From: Aridibaculum aurantiacum | GTDB lineage: Bacteria > Bacteroidota > Bacteroidia > Chitinophagales > Chitinophagaceae | Assembly: GCF_017355875.1 (NCBI RefSeq) | Contig: NZ_JAFEWC010000003.1 | Span: 811,001-875,000, forward strand | Length of the DNA stretch: 64,000 bases | Direction: 5' to 3' | Part shown: positions 24,177 to 32,955 of the stretch, in pieces | Layout of the letters: every line of letters begins with the position of its first letter | Numbering within the stretch: the stretch's first letter is position 1 | Translations under genes and position numbers: made by a program | The notes under the pieces: model-generated | Told to the model about the DNA's origin: nothing | Database searches by the model: none | The model's input: the letters and a program-made list of their open reading frames with translations, nothing else

Positions 24177-27100
24177 TTGAGTATTGATGCAAACATTCCA
24201 GGAGAAGAGAAGAATCAACCAGTAGATAATGGTGCTGCAGGTAATGAAACCGGTGCAACAAAAGGATCTGGAAAGCCTTCTGTTAAGCGCAATAATAAGG
24301 GTACAGAACCCTTACCGGCTGCAGCAGAACAAGCTAATGATACAACTTCAAACGTAGCTGAGGGTTCTTCTAACGAGGTGCCCCAGAAAAAAGAAAAAAT
24401 AAAAGCCGCACCTAAAAAAGCTGCAGCTAAACCCACGCCTCCTTCTACGGAAGAAACTCCGGTTGCGAATACTGTGGCCGCTATACCTACGGCTCCTGAA
24501 GCGGTAGAAACGGTGCCGGTTGCAAAAAAAGCTGCCGTTAAATCTACCTCATCAAAAGCACCAGCAGAAGCGCCGGTACCAAAAAAAGCTGCTCCTAAAA
24601 AAGCAACTATAACGCCTGAGCCGGTAAAGGAAGAGGTGAAGCTTGCCGTGAAAAAAGCGACAAAGAAAGTAGAAGAGTCAAATGATAAAAAGCCTACTGG
24701 TAAGGCTGCTAAACCAACTGCTGAACCTGCCCGCCCTGCAGCTAAAAAGCGTTCTGCTCCAGCAGCTCCACAGGTTACTGCAGAAGCAGGTACAACTACA
24801 TCACCAACAGTAAACCAGGAAAATGTTAAAGGGTTGCGCAGGATCGTATTCCAGTTGAGGTTCTATACGCATCACGGACAGTCGCTTTCAGTTTCTGGTA
24901 ATCATCCACTGCTCGGTAATGGTGATCCTGAAAAAGCATTCCCATTACAATTCTTAGACAGGGACAACTGGTATGGCATCTTAGAAGTTCCCGCAGGAGA
25001 AGTGCTTGAGCAGCCTATTAGCTATAATTATTTACTTCATGAAGCTGGTAATACTACTGCTGAATGGGGTGCAGATAAATTGCTTAATCCTACCAATTAT
25101 GATGTAGAAGAAGTATTATTGATAGATAGCTGGAACGACTCCTCTTTCATCGAAAATAGTTTTTATACAGAGCCTTTCAAGCAGGTTTTACTGCGTGAAA
25201 ATTTTACACCTTATACCGCTGACGAGCCAGCTACGTATACACATCTTTTCAGGGTAAAAGCTCCATTGCTGAAGCAAGGGCAGGTAATGTGCCTGCTCGG
25301 TTCCGGACCACAACTGGGAGAGTGGAATGAAGCGCAACCCATACTGATGCAACGAGAAGATGGCGAAGATTACTTCCAGGTAAAGCTTGACCTCACGGGG
25401 ATATCTTTTCCTATCGTGTACAAGTACGGAGTTTACGACCTGAATAATTGGCGTTTTGTACGGTATGAGGATGGCAATAACCGGATCATCTTTGATAATA
25501 TATCTCCTAAAAAACTTACAGTAGTTTCAGATGGATTTGCTGTCCTTCCAAACAATGGTTTCAGAGGTGCTGGTGTAGCAATACCTGTTTTCAGCCTTCG
25601 TAGCCATAACAGCTTTGGCGTAGGTGAATTTAATGATATGAAGCTATTGGTAGACTGGGCAAAGCAGGTAGGACTGAAGCTGGTGCAAATACTTCCGGTA
25701 AACGATACAACTGCTACGCATACCAGTGCCGATAGTTATCCCTATGCTGCTATTTCAGCCTTTGCATTGCATCCGCAATATTTACATATACCTGCTGTCA
25801 TAAGAAATGCAGATTCTTCTATTCTTTCTGAAGTGGAAGATCAGCGGATCTACCTGCAGCAACAGGAGAATATAGATTATGAAGGAGTGATGGCTTTGAA
25901 ATGGAGACTGCTTCGCCAGATATTCCCTGCAGAAAAAGAAGAAACCTTTGGCAGCGATAATTTCAATTCCTTCTTCCAGTCAAACAAACATTGGCTGGTG
26001 CCTTACGCAGCTTTTAGTTATTTCAGGGATCAGAATGGCACAGCTGATTTTAGCACGTGGACAAGCCACAGCAGTTACAATGAACAGGAGGTAAGCCAGC
26101 TTGCTGGAGATCCTACCACCGCACCGGATGATGTTGCTATTCATTATTTTATACAATATCATCTTCACTTGCAATTGCAAGCTGCAGCAGCGTATGCACA
26201 TGCAAATGGAATAATTGTAAAAGGAGACATTCCGATTGGTATCTATCGCAATAGCTGCGATGCATGGCAGCAGCCTGAACTGTACAACATGGAAATGCAG
26301 GCTGGTGCACCTCCCGATGATTTTGCTGTAAAAGGCCAGAACTGGGGTTTTCCAACATACAATTGGCAGAGGATGCAGCAGGATGGCTTCAACTGGTGGA
26401 AGCTACGCTTCGAACAGATGAGCTACTATTTTGATGCATTCAGGATTGATCATATCCTAGGCTTTTTCAGGATATGGAGTATTCCAATGCATGCTGTAGA
26501 AGGTATATTAGGACATTTTGTTCCTGCCTTACCTATACATATAAATGAATTGGTAGAAAGAGGTATTCATGTAGATAAGCAACGTTTTGTTCAGCCATAC
26601 ATCACTGATGAGATCCTGGACGAAATCTTCGGTAACGAACAATATTGGATCAAAGATGAGTTTCTGCAGGTAAAAGGAAATGGTGAATACCTGCTGAAGG
26701 AGCAGTACAATACGCAGCGGAAAATTGAAGACCTTTTTAATACGTATGAAAAGAACCCGCATAACCTGTTCCTGAAGTTGGGCCTATTCGATCTTATTTC
26801 AAATGTGTTGATGTTCGAGGTAGAAGGTTCAGGAGGCCAGCAGTTCCACTTCCGTATTTCTATGGAAGATACCCGTTCTTTCCAGGCGCTGGATCTGCAT
26901 ACACAGCAGCAGCTGCGTGAGCTTTACATCAACTACTTCTACCGCAGGCAAGACAATTTCTGGGAAAGGGAAGCCATGCAGAAGCTGCCTGAATTGAAGC
27001 GAAGCACCAACATGCTTATTTGTGGCGAGGATCTTGGAATGGTACCTGATTGTGTTCCCGGAGTAATGAAGCGCCTGAGCATTCTCAGCCTCGAAATCCA

Positions 27101-27542
27101 GCGGATGCCAAAGGATCCAACACGTGAATTTTTCCATCCAGGCGATGCTCCATACCTGAGTGTGGTTACACCATCTACTCACGATATGAGCACCATACGC
27201 GGCTGGTGGGAAGAGGATCGTGCACGTACCCAGCTATTCTTCAACCAGGAGATGGGGCAGTGGGGTGAAGCGCCTTACTACTGCGAGCCATGGATAAACA
27301 AAGCAATCGTGTTGCAGCATTTTTATTCACCCGCCATGTGGAGCATTTTCCAATTGCAAGATTTGTTAGGTTCAAGTGAAAAATTGAGACGTGCTAATCC
27401 TAATGATGAGCGTATAAATATCCCGGCAGATCCAAAGCACTACTGGCGCTACCGCCTGCATTTTCCACTGGAGACGCTGCTTGAAGAAGACTTGTTCAAT
27501 ACAGACCTTCGGAATACAATTACCGTTTGTGGTAGATCATAA
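24177..27542 (+). CDS. malQ: 4-alpha-glucanotransferase (GH77) with CBM20 pair and H1-like N-terminal extension
   Basis: 1121 residues, translated from a TTG at 24177; an in-frame stop at 24162 and the absence of an in-frame ATG before residue 350 leave no better start. Residues 1-218 are Ala/Lys/Pro-rich, low complexity and histone-H1-like (KKAAPKKATITPEP). Two starch-binding CBM20 domains follow (about 219-305 and 355-445), then the GH77 catalytic domain (about 460-1110) with IIVKGDIPIG, the nucleophile region YYFDAFRIDHILGFFR, acid/base ICGEDLGMVPD and STHDMSTIRGWW. It transfers alpha-1,4-glucan segments in glycogen or maltodextrin use. The basic extension is the unusual part. Confidence 0.92.
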   Translation: MSIDANIPGEEKNQPVDNGAAGNETGATKGSGKPSVKRNNKGTEPLPAAAEQANDTTSNVAEGSSNEVPQKKEKIKAAPKKAAAKPTPPSTEETPVANTVAAIPTAPEAVETVPVAKKAAVKSTSSKAPAEAPVPKKAAPKKATITPEPVKEEVKLAVKKATKKVEESNDKKPTGKAAKPTAEPARPAAKKRSAPAAPQVTAEAGTTTSPTVNQENVKGLRRIVFQLRFYTHHGQSLSVSGNHPLLGNGDPEKAFPLQFLDRDNWYGILEVPAGEVLEQPISYNYLLHEAGNTTAEWGADKLLNPTNYDVEEVLLIDSWNDSSFIENSFYTEPFKQVLLRENFTPYTADEPATYTHLFRVKAPLLKQGQVMCLLGSGPQLGEWNEAQPILMQREDGEDYFQVKLDLTGISFPIVYKYGVYDLNNWRFVRYEDGNNRIIFDNISPKKLTVVSDGFAVLPNNGFRGAGVAIPVFSLRSHNSFGVGEFNDMKLLVDWAKQVGLKLVQILPVNDTTATHTSADSYPYAAISAFALHPQYLHIPAVIRNADSSILSEVEDQRIYLQQQENIDYEGVMALKWRLLRQIFPAEKEETFGSDNFNSFFQSNKHWLVPYAAFSYFRDQNGTADFSTWTSHSSYNEQEVSQLAGDPTTAPDDVAIHYFIQYHLHLQLQAAAAYAHANGIIVKGDIPIGIYRNSCDAWQQPELYNMEMQAGAPPDDFAVKGQNWGFPTYNWQRMQQDGFNWWKLRFEQMSYYFDAFRIDHILGFFRIWSIPMHAVEGILGHFVPALPIHINELVERGIHVDKQRFVQPYITDEILDEIFGNEQYWIKDEFLQVKGNGEYLLKEQYNTQRKIEDLFNTYEKNPHNLFLKLGLFDLISNVLMFEVEGSGGQQFHFRISMEDTRSFQALDLHTQQQLRELYINYFYRRQDNFWEREAMQKLPELKRSTNMLICGEDLGMVPDCVPGVMKRLSILSLEIQRMPKDPTREFFHPGDAPYLSVVTPSTHDMSTIRGWWEEDRARTQLFFNQEMGQWGEAPYYCEPWINKAIVLQHFYSPAMWSIFQLQDLLGSSEKLRRANPNDERINIPADPKHYWRYRLHFPLETLLEEDLFNTDLRNTITVCGRS

Positions 27543-27565
27543 ATTGATTTCACATTTTCATTCAT

Positions 27566-27590
27566 AAGCCCCTGCAAAGGGGCTTTTTTT
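27566..27590 (+). terminator. Intrinsic terminator after malQ
   Basis: Seven-bp GC-rich stem 27566-27572 with 27579-27585 and a run of seven T. Confidence 0.9.
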
Positions 27591-27718
27591 ATGGTCGGCG
27601 ATGATTGAAAAAGGAACTTGTAAAACTATGTTAATGGCTTCTCCTCATCTAAACTCAGGGAAAGCATTATGGTCTTAAACAGTATAAAACACAACGCAAA
27701 AACATCAAATCACCAGTT

Positions 27719-28363
27719 ATGAAAAAACTTATACTTTCTCTTTCTATAGCTGCTTTTTTTGCAGCATGTAGTAACCCTGCAACCACTGAAACAACTTCAG
27801 TGGCAACCACTCAACAACCAGATACTTCAGGCCTTGCAGCCTTCAACAGCTGGAAAGAACAACAAGCCGCTTTTGAAATGCAGGGTGTAAATGAAGTACC
27901 TGTTCAGGCAGAGCGAATAGAACAACCGCAGCCAGCACCAGTTATTGTTTACCGCGAAGCTCCAGCAAAAAAACGTGCTGTAGCAGCCGCACCAGCGCCA
28001 GCACCTAAGCGTACTGTAGCAAGATCTTCTAACCCTGTTAGGCAGAGTTCTCACAGGAACCAGGTACCGGCTTCTACCAATCCTGATCTAGGTCCTGGTA
28101 CATCTACCTCAGATGCAGGTGTAGGCACAGGAACAGGTACCGGCGCAGGAACTGGAGATGTAGCCACCGCTCCTCAGCCAGCTAAAAAAGAAGGTTGGAG
28201 CAAAGCTGCACAAGGAACCGCAATTGGTGGTGCTTCAGGTGCAGTGGTAGGTGCGATCATCAGTAAGAACAAAACTAAAGGAGCCATTATTGGCGGTGTA
28301 GTAGGAGCAGCCGGTGGATATGTTTTAGGCCGTTCTAAGGATAAAAAAGATGGCAGATACTAG
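27719..28363 (+). CDS. Lipoprotein with glycine-zipper domain
   Basis: 214 residues. Lipobox FFAAC with Cys at 17. A long Pro/Ala/Gln linker with a Gly-Thr-Gly-Thr stretch (GVGTGTGTGAGTGD, about 138-151) leads to a C-terminal YMGG-like glycine zipper: TAIGGASGAVVGAIISKNKTKGAIIGGVVGAAGGYVLG (split over about 170-207), which should insert in or oligomerise at a membrane. A perfect terminator follows. Function beyond envelope association is unknown. Confidence 0.75.
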   Translation: MKKLILSLSIAAFFAACSNPATTETTSVATTQQPDTSGLAAFNSWKEQQAAFEMQGVNEVPVQAERIEQPQPAPVIVYREAPAKKRAVAAAPAPAPKRTVARSSNPVRQSSHRNQVPASTNPDLGPGTSTSDAGVGTGTGTGAGTGDVATAPQPAKKEGWSKAAQGTAIGGASGAVVGAIISKNKTKGAIIGGVVGAAGGYVLGRSKDKKDGRY

Positions 28364-28382
28364 TGGAAAACCAATATACAGT

Positions 28383-28418
28383 AAGAGGCATAGATATTTT
28401 TCTATGCCTCTTTTTTTT
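28383..28418 (+). terminator. Strong intrinsic terminator
   Basis: Twelve-bp stem 28383-28394 with 28401-28412, loop TATTTT, eight T. Confidence 0.92.
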
Positions 28419-28591
28419 GCTCATGCTGATCAAGGTAATTTTTTTACATTTCTTGAGCTAATAGTAGCCTTCAGCACTTTTCCCAGTGCCCTATTCTGCA
28501 TCACAGGAAACATACTTTGGTAATATTATTAAAGTTCGTGTACTGAAAGGAAAGAAGCATTTTGTATGACCAGGTAGGCCGCTAAATAGGT

Positions 28592-28810
28592 TCAAGGGAA
28601 TGTTGTATAATAATGTTGGTCTATCAGAAATGCCCGCTGCTGTAGATCTTTCAGCTTCTTTTCAGAGACCTCTGTTGTATCATCGGTGGTTAATTGTTGC
28701 TTTACAACCTCCATCTCTTTATATATTTCCAGCTTCTTTTTTCGTGGTGCCCCATGTAGTAAATAGGCTTTTACGCCAACACCCGTAAATAAAGCAGGAA
28801 CGTTTTTTAT
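28592..28810 (-). pseudogene. Coding-like stretch without a usual start codon
   Basis: Within the 430-bp gap between the terminator at 28418 and the MFS gene, the minus strand is open from just below a TAG near 28835 to TGA at 28594-28592. It reads as a plausible protein, for example VPALFTGVGVKAYLLHGAPRK and then a charged coiled-coil-like tail (LEIYKEMEVVKQQLTTDD). No ATG, GTG or TTG precedes this; the best position is an ATA at 28810 followed by AAA, so either the start is mutated or the gene is truncated. The internal ATG at about 28703 would give only 36 residues. In the rest of the gap (28419-28591) I see no gene. Confidence 0.35.
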
Positions 28811-28851
28811 GTTTGAACAATGCTTTCGCTTATTCTACTGAATTTTGATTG

Positions 28852-30048
28852 ATGCTTCCTTTCTTACTGCTGTATAAACAAGCTTACCAGGGTTTGAGTA
28901 GACAAACATGGTACCTGAGCCTGGTGATTCTTATTAACAGGAGTGGCACCATGGTGGTTCCTTTTATGACCATGTATGCAACGCAGCGGTTGGGTTTTTC
29001 TATAACGGAGGCAGGTATTATAATGGCTTTATTTGGTGCAGGAGCTATAGTAGGTGCATTTATAGGTGGAAGATTAACAGATGCAATTGGTTTTCATAAA
29101 GTGCAGTTGTTTGCTTTGTTTGGTGGCGGGTTGATGTTTATTGTCGTAGGCTATCTTACCACTTTTCCTTTACTGGCAGCAGGTACTTTTGTACTTAGCG
29201 TGATCAACGAAAGCTTCAGGCCTGCTAATTCAACTGCTATTGCCTATTACAGTAACACCGCCAACCGAACCCGTTCTTATTCTTTAAACCGTTTAGCTAT
29301 TAACCTCGGTTGGGCATTTGGTGGTGCACTGGGAGGATTTTTGGCAGCTACCAGTTATCACTTGCTATTTTGGGTAGATGGCCTAACTAACATCTCTGCT
29401 GGTATCTTGTTGTTCTTTGTTTTGCCTGCACCCGTAAGACAACAACCTGCAACAGGAAAAGAAGTAGTGAAGCCTGCAGCTATTTCTGCTTATAAAGACA
29501 AGCCTTACCTCGTCTTCATTTTCCTTACCATCTTGTTTGCTTTTTGTTTTTTCCAGATGTTCACCATACTGCCAGTATACCTGAAGCAGGAGCTGGGGTT
29601 GACTGAAAAACTGATTGGAACTTTAATGGCTATCAACGGCCTTATCATCGCTTTCATCGAAATGGTGCTTGTATATAGAATTGAAAAGTCACCATCTCCA
29701 TTGCGGTTTATAAAGTATGGGGTGTGGCTGGTTGGGATTTCGTACGGGCTTTATAATTTATTGGAAGGACAATTCCTGCTGGCGCTTCTTTCGGTGCTGG
29801 TTATTACTGTAGGCGAAATGCTTTCTATGCCATTTATGAACACGTATTGGATAAGCCGGAGTAGTGATCACAACAGGGGACAATATGCAGCCTTGTATAC
29901 TATGGCGTGGGGTACTGCACAAGTTGCTGCTCCATCTGTAGGAGGTTTTGTAGCTGATCAATATTCCTTTGCAGCGCTTTGGTGGCTGGTGTTATTTGTA
30001 AGTCTTGTTGCCGGAACCGGTTTTCATTTTCTAACTAAGAGAAAATAA
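28852..30048 (+). CDS. MFS transporter
   Basis: 398 residues from the ATG at 28852. Twelve hydrophobic helices, with the MFS loop 2-3 motif GGRLTDAIGFHKVQ (about 74-87) and a central hydrophilic linker (about 195-217). The C-terminal half contains NRGQYAALYTMAWGTAQVAAP. This is the drug/sugar-efflux-like 12-helix arrangement; the substrate cannot be read. It is transcribed alone and convergent with an FKBP gene. Confidence 0.9.
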   Translation: MLPFLLLYKQAYQGLSRQTWYLSLVILINRSGTMVVPFMTMYATQRLGFSITEAGIIMALFGAGAIVGAFIGGRLTDAIGFHKVQLFALFGGGLMFIVVGYLTTFPLLAAGTFVLSVINESFRPANSTAIAYYSNTANRTRSYSLNRLAINLGWAFGGALGGFLAATSYHLLFWVDGLTNISAGILLFFVLPAPVRQQPATGKEVVKPAAISAYKDKPYLVFIFLTILFAFCFFQMFTILPVYLKQELGLTEKLIGTLMAINGLIIAFIEMVLVYRIEKSPSPLRFIKYGVWLVGISYGLYNLLEGQFLLALLSVLVITVGEMLSMPFMNTYWISRSSDHNRGQYAALYTMAWGTAQVAAPSVGGFVADQYSFAALWWLVLFVSLVAGTGFHFLTKRK

Positions 30049-30162
30049 GTAAGAGCTGTGCCCGTAGTTCAATAGCATGCATCCTTGTTGCTTTATGGAT
30101 GGTGCTGTTAGAAAGAAGAATAGTTAGTAGGAGGTATTAAAGGAATATGCTAGCAATTAAAA

Positions 30163-30186
30163 GGAAGCAGTAGGTAATCTGCTTCC
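30163..30186 (-). terminator. Intrinsic terminator of the FKBP gene
   Basis: Eight-bp stem 30163-30170 with 30179-30186; TTTT on the minus strand, 9 nt past the stop. Confidence 0.65.
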
Positions 30187-30195
30187 CTTTAGATC

Positions 30196-30633
30196 TTATT
30201 TAATCTCTAACAATTCTACATCGAATATCAAAGTGCTGAATGGTTGAATGTGTGCACCTGCACTGCGGTCGCCATAAGCAAGTGATGGATGAAGGAAGAA
30301 ACGATACGTGTCTCCAACGCTCATCAATTGTAAGCCTTCGGTCCATCCGCGGATCACCATGTTAAGAGGAAAGGAAGCAGGTTGATTACGGACCTTTGAG
30401 CTGTCGAATACGGTACCGTTAATTAATGTGCCATGGTAATGGCATTTTACCGTACTGGTAGCTCTCGGTTTTTCTGTATTTCCTGATTCTTTAAGTATCT
30501 CGTATTGCAAACCACTGCTGGTGGTTTTTACTTCAGGGCGCTCTTTATTTTTTTCTAGAAATTCTTCACCTGCTTTCAGGTTGGCGGCTGCTTTTTCTTC
30601 TTTCATTTTTGCGAGTTTTTCTGCAACAGACAT
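30196..30633 (-). CDS. Cytosolic FKBP-type peptidyl-prolyl isomerase
   Basis: 145 residues without a signal peptide. A short helical N-terminus (VAEKLAKMKEEKAAANLKAGEEFLEKN) leads to an FKBP domain: TSSGLQYEILKESG, VKCHYHGTLINGTVFDSS, VIRGWTEGLQLMSVGD, LAYGDRSAGAHIQPFSTLIFDVELL. It resembles FklB; the difference from the FKBP at 6.4 kb is the location, cytoplasm rather than periplasm. Confidence 0.92.
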   Translation of the reverse strand: MSVAEKLAKMKEEKAAANLKAGEEFLEKNKERPEVKTTSSGLQYEILKESGNTEKPRATSTVKCHYHGTLINGTVFDSSKVRNQPASFPLNMVIRGWTEGLQLMSVGDTYRFFLHPSLAYGDRSAGAHIQPFSTLIFDVELLEIK

Positions 30634-30764
30634 ATGTTGTTGTTTATTGGCGTCAAAAATAATGATGCCACTTCAGCTTTCAAGAATTAAAAAAGGTTGT
30701 CACGGTATAAGCTTAAGATATGCATCTTTGTGCTCTTTATTTTTTACTATACAAGCTATACTTT

Positions 30765-31205
30765 ATGCCTGAACCATACATATTGCCGCTGGACATACGC
30801 TGGAGCGATCTTGATCCTAATTTTCATATTCGTCATTCTGTATACTACGACTTTGGTGCTTTTATCCGGATGTCTTTTTTCACGCAGTTTGGTTTAGATG
30901 AAAAAGTGCTGTTGGCCAATCATCTTGGTCCTATTCTGTTTAGGGAAGAATGTATTTTCAGAAGAGAGATACGCTTTGGTGATGATGTAACCATCAACCT
31001 GCAGTTGAGCAAAGCTAGCGAAAGCTTTAGTCGCTGGAGCATTCGCCACCACATAGTAAAGGATAAGGAAACGCTGGCTGCCATCATAAATGTAGATGGA
31101 GCATGGATAGATACGCAGCGTCGTAAGCTTACTGTTCCTACTGATGTAGTGGCTGCTACTTTTGGTAAACTAGTTAAGACGGAAGACTTTGAGTGGGTGA
31201 AGTAA
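30765..31205 (+). CDS. Hotdog-fold acyl-CoA thioesterase (YbgC/4HBT type)
   Basis: 146 residues from the ATG at 30765 (the frame is open to 30720). 4HBT layout: LDIRWSDLDPNFHIRHSVYYDFG (the Asp and the His of the active site in DLDPNFHIRH, with the family's Asp-x-x-x-His order) followed by five strands including CIFRREIRFGDDVTINLQL. It is expected to hydrolyse acyl-CoA or acyl-ACP thioesters. It ends 4 nt from the convergent YdcF gene. Confidence 0.8.
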   Translation: MPEPYILPLDIRWSDLDPNFHIRHSVYYDFGAFIRMSFFTQFGLDEKVLLANHLGPILFREECIFRREIRFGDDVTINLQLSKASESFSRWSIRHHIVKDKETLAAIINVDGAWIDTQRRKLTVPTDVVAATFGKLVKTEDFEWVK

Positions 31206-31209
31206 AAAC

Positions 31210-31968
31210 TCAGGCTTTATTCGTAAGCTTATATCCTAAAACACCAACAAATTCTTTTATCAATAACCTCCAGGTGTCAAGTGTTTTTACCTGCGGTATA
31301 AGTATATCTGTGAGTGCAGGTGTTTTATCTACCGCCAGGTAATTAGAAGGATACATGATAGCCTCAACATTAGCATGTTCAAAAACCTTTTTTGTACGTG
31401 GTACATGAAAGGCTGAAGTGATAACTACATAAGGTGGAGGTAGCTGCAGTTGCAGCAATTTTTGTTTGCTGAATACCGCATTTTGATGGGTGTTCATTGC
31501 CCTGTTCTCTACTATTACATCTTCGGCTCGCACGCCGGCGTTTACCAACTCCGGCAGCAGGTAGTCCGCTTCTGGTGGCTCATCTGAACCTAAAGTGGCA
31601 CCTGTTATCAGCACCTTTTTTATTATGCCTCTATGGTACAGTTGCACGGTTTGGATGAACCTGTCTGATGCATCATTAAAGAAGCCATTGCCATTGCGGT
31701 CTGATTGAGATAAACCTCCTAAGAGTATACCGGCACTAAATCCAGCAGAGTCTTCCAGTGCTGCTTTGGGTGGTTGCCATGCATTTGCAACTACAGAAAA
31801 AAGAGCTTGGTTGCTAAAGACGATGAACAAGATGAAGGCTGCTATTTGAAGCCGCTTCTTTACATGTTGCTTTTTGATGAAGAAAGTAATGACCAGCAAA
31901 ATGATGATCCAATGTGCTGGTGCTAAAAAGAAATTGACAAACTTGCTAAGCAGGTAAAACAAACTCAT
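31210..31968 (-). CDS. YdcF/SanA-like DUF218 membrane protein
   Basis: 252 residues. Two N-terminal helices (about 9-30 and 38-58) anchor a Rossmann-like DUF218 domain: GILLGGLSQSDRNGNG, KVLITGATLGSDEPPEADYLLPELVNAG, DVIVENRAMNTHQNAVFS and YVVITSAFHVPRTKKVFEHA. The family includes ElyC/SanA, which affect cell-envelope assembly; a nucleotide-sugar-like ligand has been suggested from the fold. Probably an inner-membrane protein with an extracytoplasmic domain. Confidence 0.9.
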   Translation of the reverse strand: MSLFYLLSKFVNFFLAPAHWIIILLVITFFIKKQHVKKRLQIAAFILFIVFSNQALFSVVANAWQPPKAALEDSAGFSAGILLGGLSQSDRNGNGFFNDASDRFIQTVQLYHRGIIKKVLITGATLGSDEPPEADYLLPELVNAGVRAEDVIVENRAMNTHQNAVFSKQKLLQLQLPPPYVVITSAFHVPRTKKVFEHANVEAIMYPSNYLAVDKTPALTDILIPQVKTLDTWRLLIKEFVGVLGYKLTNKA

Positions 31969-32022
31969 ATGAAAAGATGAGCTGCAATATAAAAGACCGC
32001 GTGGAATTAATTCCTCAATGCG

Positions 32023-32934
32023 CTACTTATTGTCTTTATCATCTGCATCATTCGGATCTGGTGGAAGAAGAATGTGAAGTTGCCCAGGAAGTATCTCTGC
32101 GGAAACAGATTTCACCTTTCCAAGGTATTCACCATCCACCTGGAAGTGAACACGTTTAGGTGTTTTTATGTGCACCGATTCAGCGTGTATCACTTCTATA
32201 TTTTCCGGATTAAAAGGCCGTGGACGGAACCACATTTTGAACAACTCGGAAAGCGGAAGTTTCCTAATAATGACTACTTCAAATAAACCATCATAAAGAT
32301 CGCCTTCAGGATTGATAACTGCACCTGTACCATATTTACTTGCATTGGCAAGCACAACCATGAATGCATTTCGCTTTAGTTGCTTTCCCTGCGTTTCAAT
32401 GATAAGCTGCATGTAGGTTTTACGCAGCAGCGTTTTTATAGCAACTTTTGCATAACCCAGTTTACCACGTGTATTCCCTTCTTCAAAGTATTTGATGAGG
32501 CGTGCATTCAAGCCAATATCGCTTAGGTGCAGGCACACCTGGTTGTTGATGCTGATGACATCCGCTTTTTTAATCACTCCCGTTTCAACTATTTTCAAAG
32601 CATCATTCAATGCAATGGGTATGTTTAGTTCGCGGGCCATACCGTTTGCTGAACCTGCTGGTATAATACCCATTTGAATACCTGTACTAAGCAAGGTTTT
32701 GGCAACCATGGATACTGTACCATCTCCACCTACAGCAATCACTTTATGCGGTTGCATTTTCACGAGTTTGGCAGTGAGTTGCTGTGCATCATTTTTGCCT
32801 GTAAGATTGTAAAATTCTATAGTGTGAGGGAGGTTTTCAAAATAAGCACGAATGGTAGGTTCAAATTCGCCTTTTTCCCTTCCACCTGAAATGGGGTTAA
32901 TAACGAACAAATATTTATGTGGGCCTTCTTGCAT
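32023..32934 (-). CDS. Diacylglycerol-kinase-like lipid kinase (YegS/BmrU family)
   Basis: 303 residues from the ATG at 32934 (a TTG two codons earlier is possible). Motifs: FVINPISGGREKGE at the N-terminus, VIAVGGDGTVSMVAKTLL (about 66-83) and MGIIPAGSANGMARELNIP, the kinase nucleotide and lipid signatures. It phosphorylates diacylglycerol or a related lipid at the membrane. It is divergent from the App1-like phosphatase gene, with only 21 bp between the ATGs; the two enzymes catalyse opposite steps on phosphatidate. Confidence 0.9.
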   Translation of the reverse strand: MQEGPHKYLFVINPISGGREKGEFEPTIRAYFENLPHTIEFYNLTGKNDAQQLTAKLVKMQPHKVIAVGGDGTVSMVAKTLLSTGIQMGIIPAGSANGMARELNIPIALNDALKIVETGVIKKADVISINNQVCLHLSDIGLNARLIKYFEEGNTRGKLGYAKVAIKTLLRKTYMQLIIETQGKQLKRNAFMVVLANASKYGTGAVINPEGDLYDGLFEVVIIRKLPLSELFKMWFRPRPFNPENIEVIHAESVHIKTPKRVHFQVDGEYLGKVKSVSAEILPGQLHILLPPDPNDADDKDNK

Positions 32935-32955
32935 TTGCAATAAAAGTTATAGCGT

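Noticed and set aside
28600-28788. 62-codon plus-strand frame before the MFS gene
   Set aside because: It is the shadow of the more protein-like minus-strand frame at 28592-28810.
30060-30130. Sequence resembling the start of a tRNA (GCCCGTAGTTCAAT)
   Set aside because: No anticodon arm, T-arm or 3' acceptor partner follows; the likeness is limited to about 14 bases.
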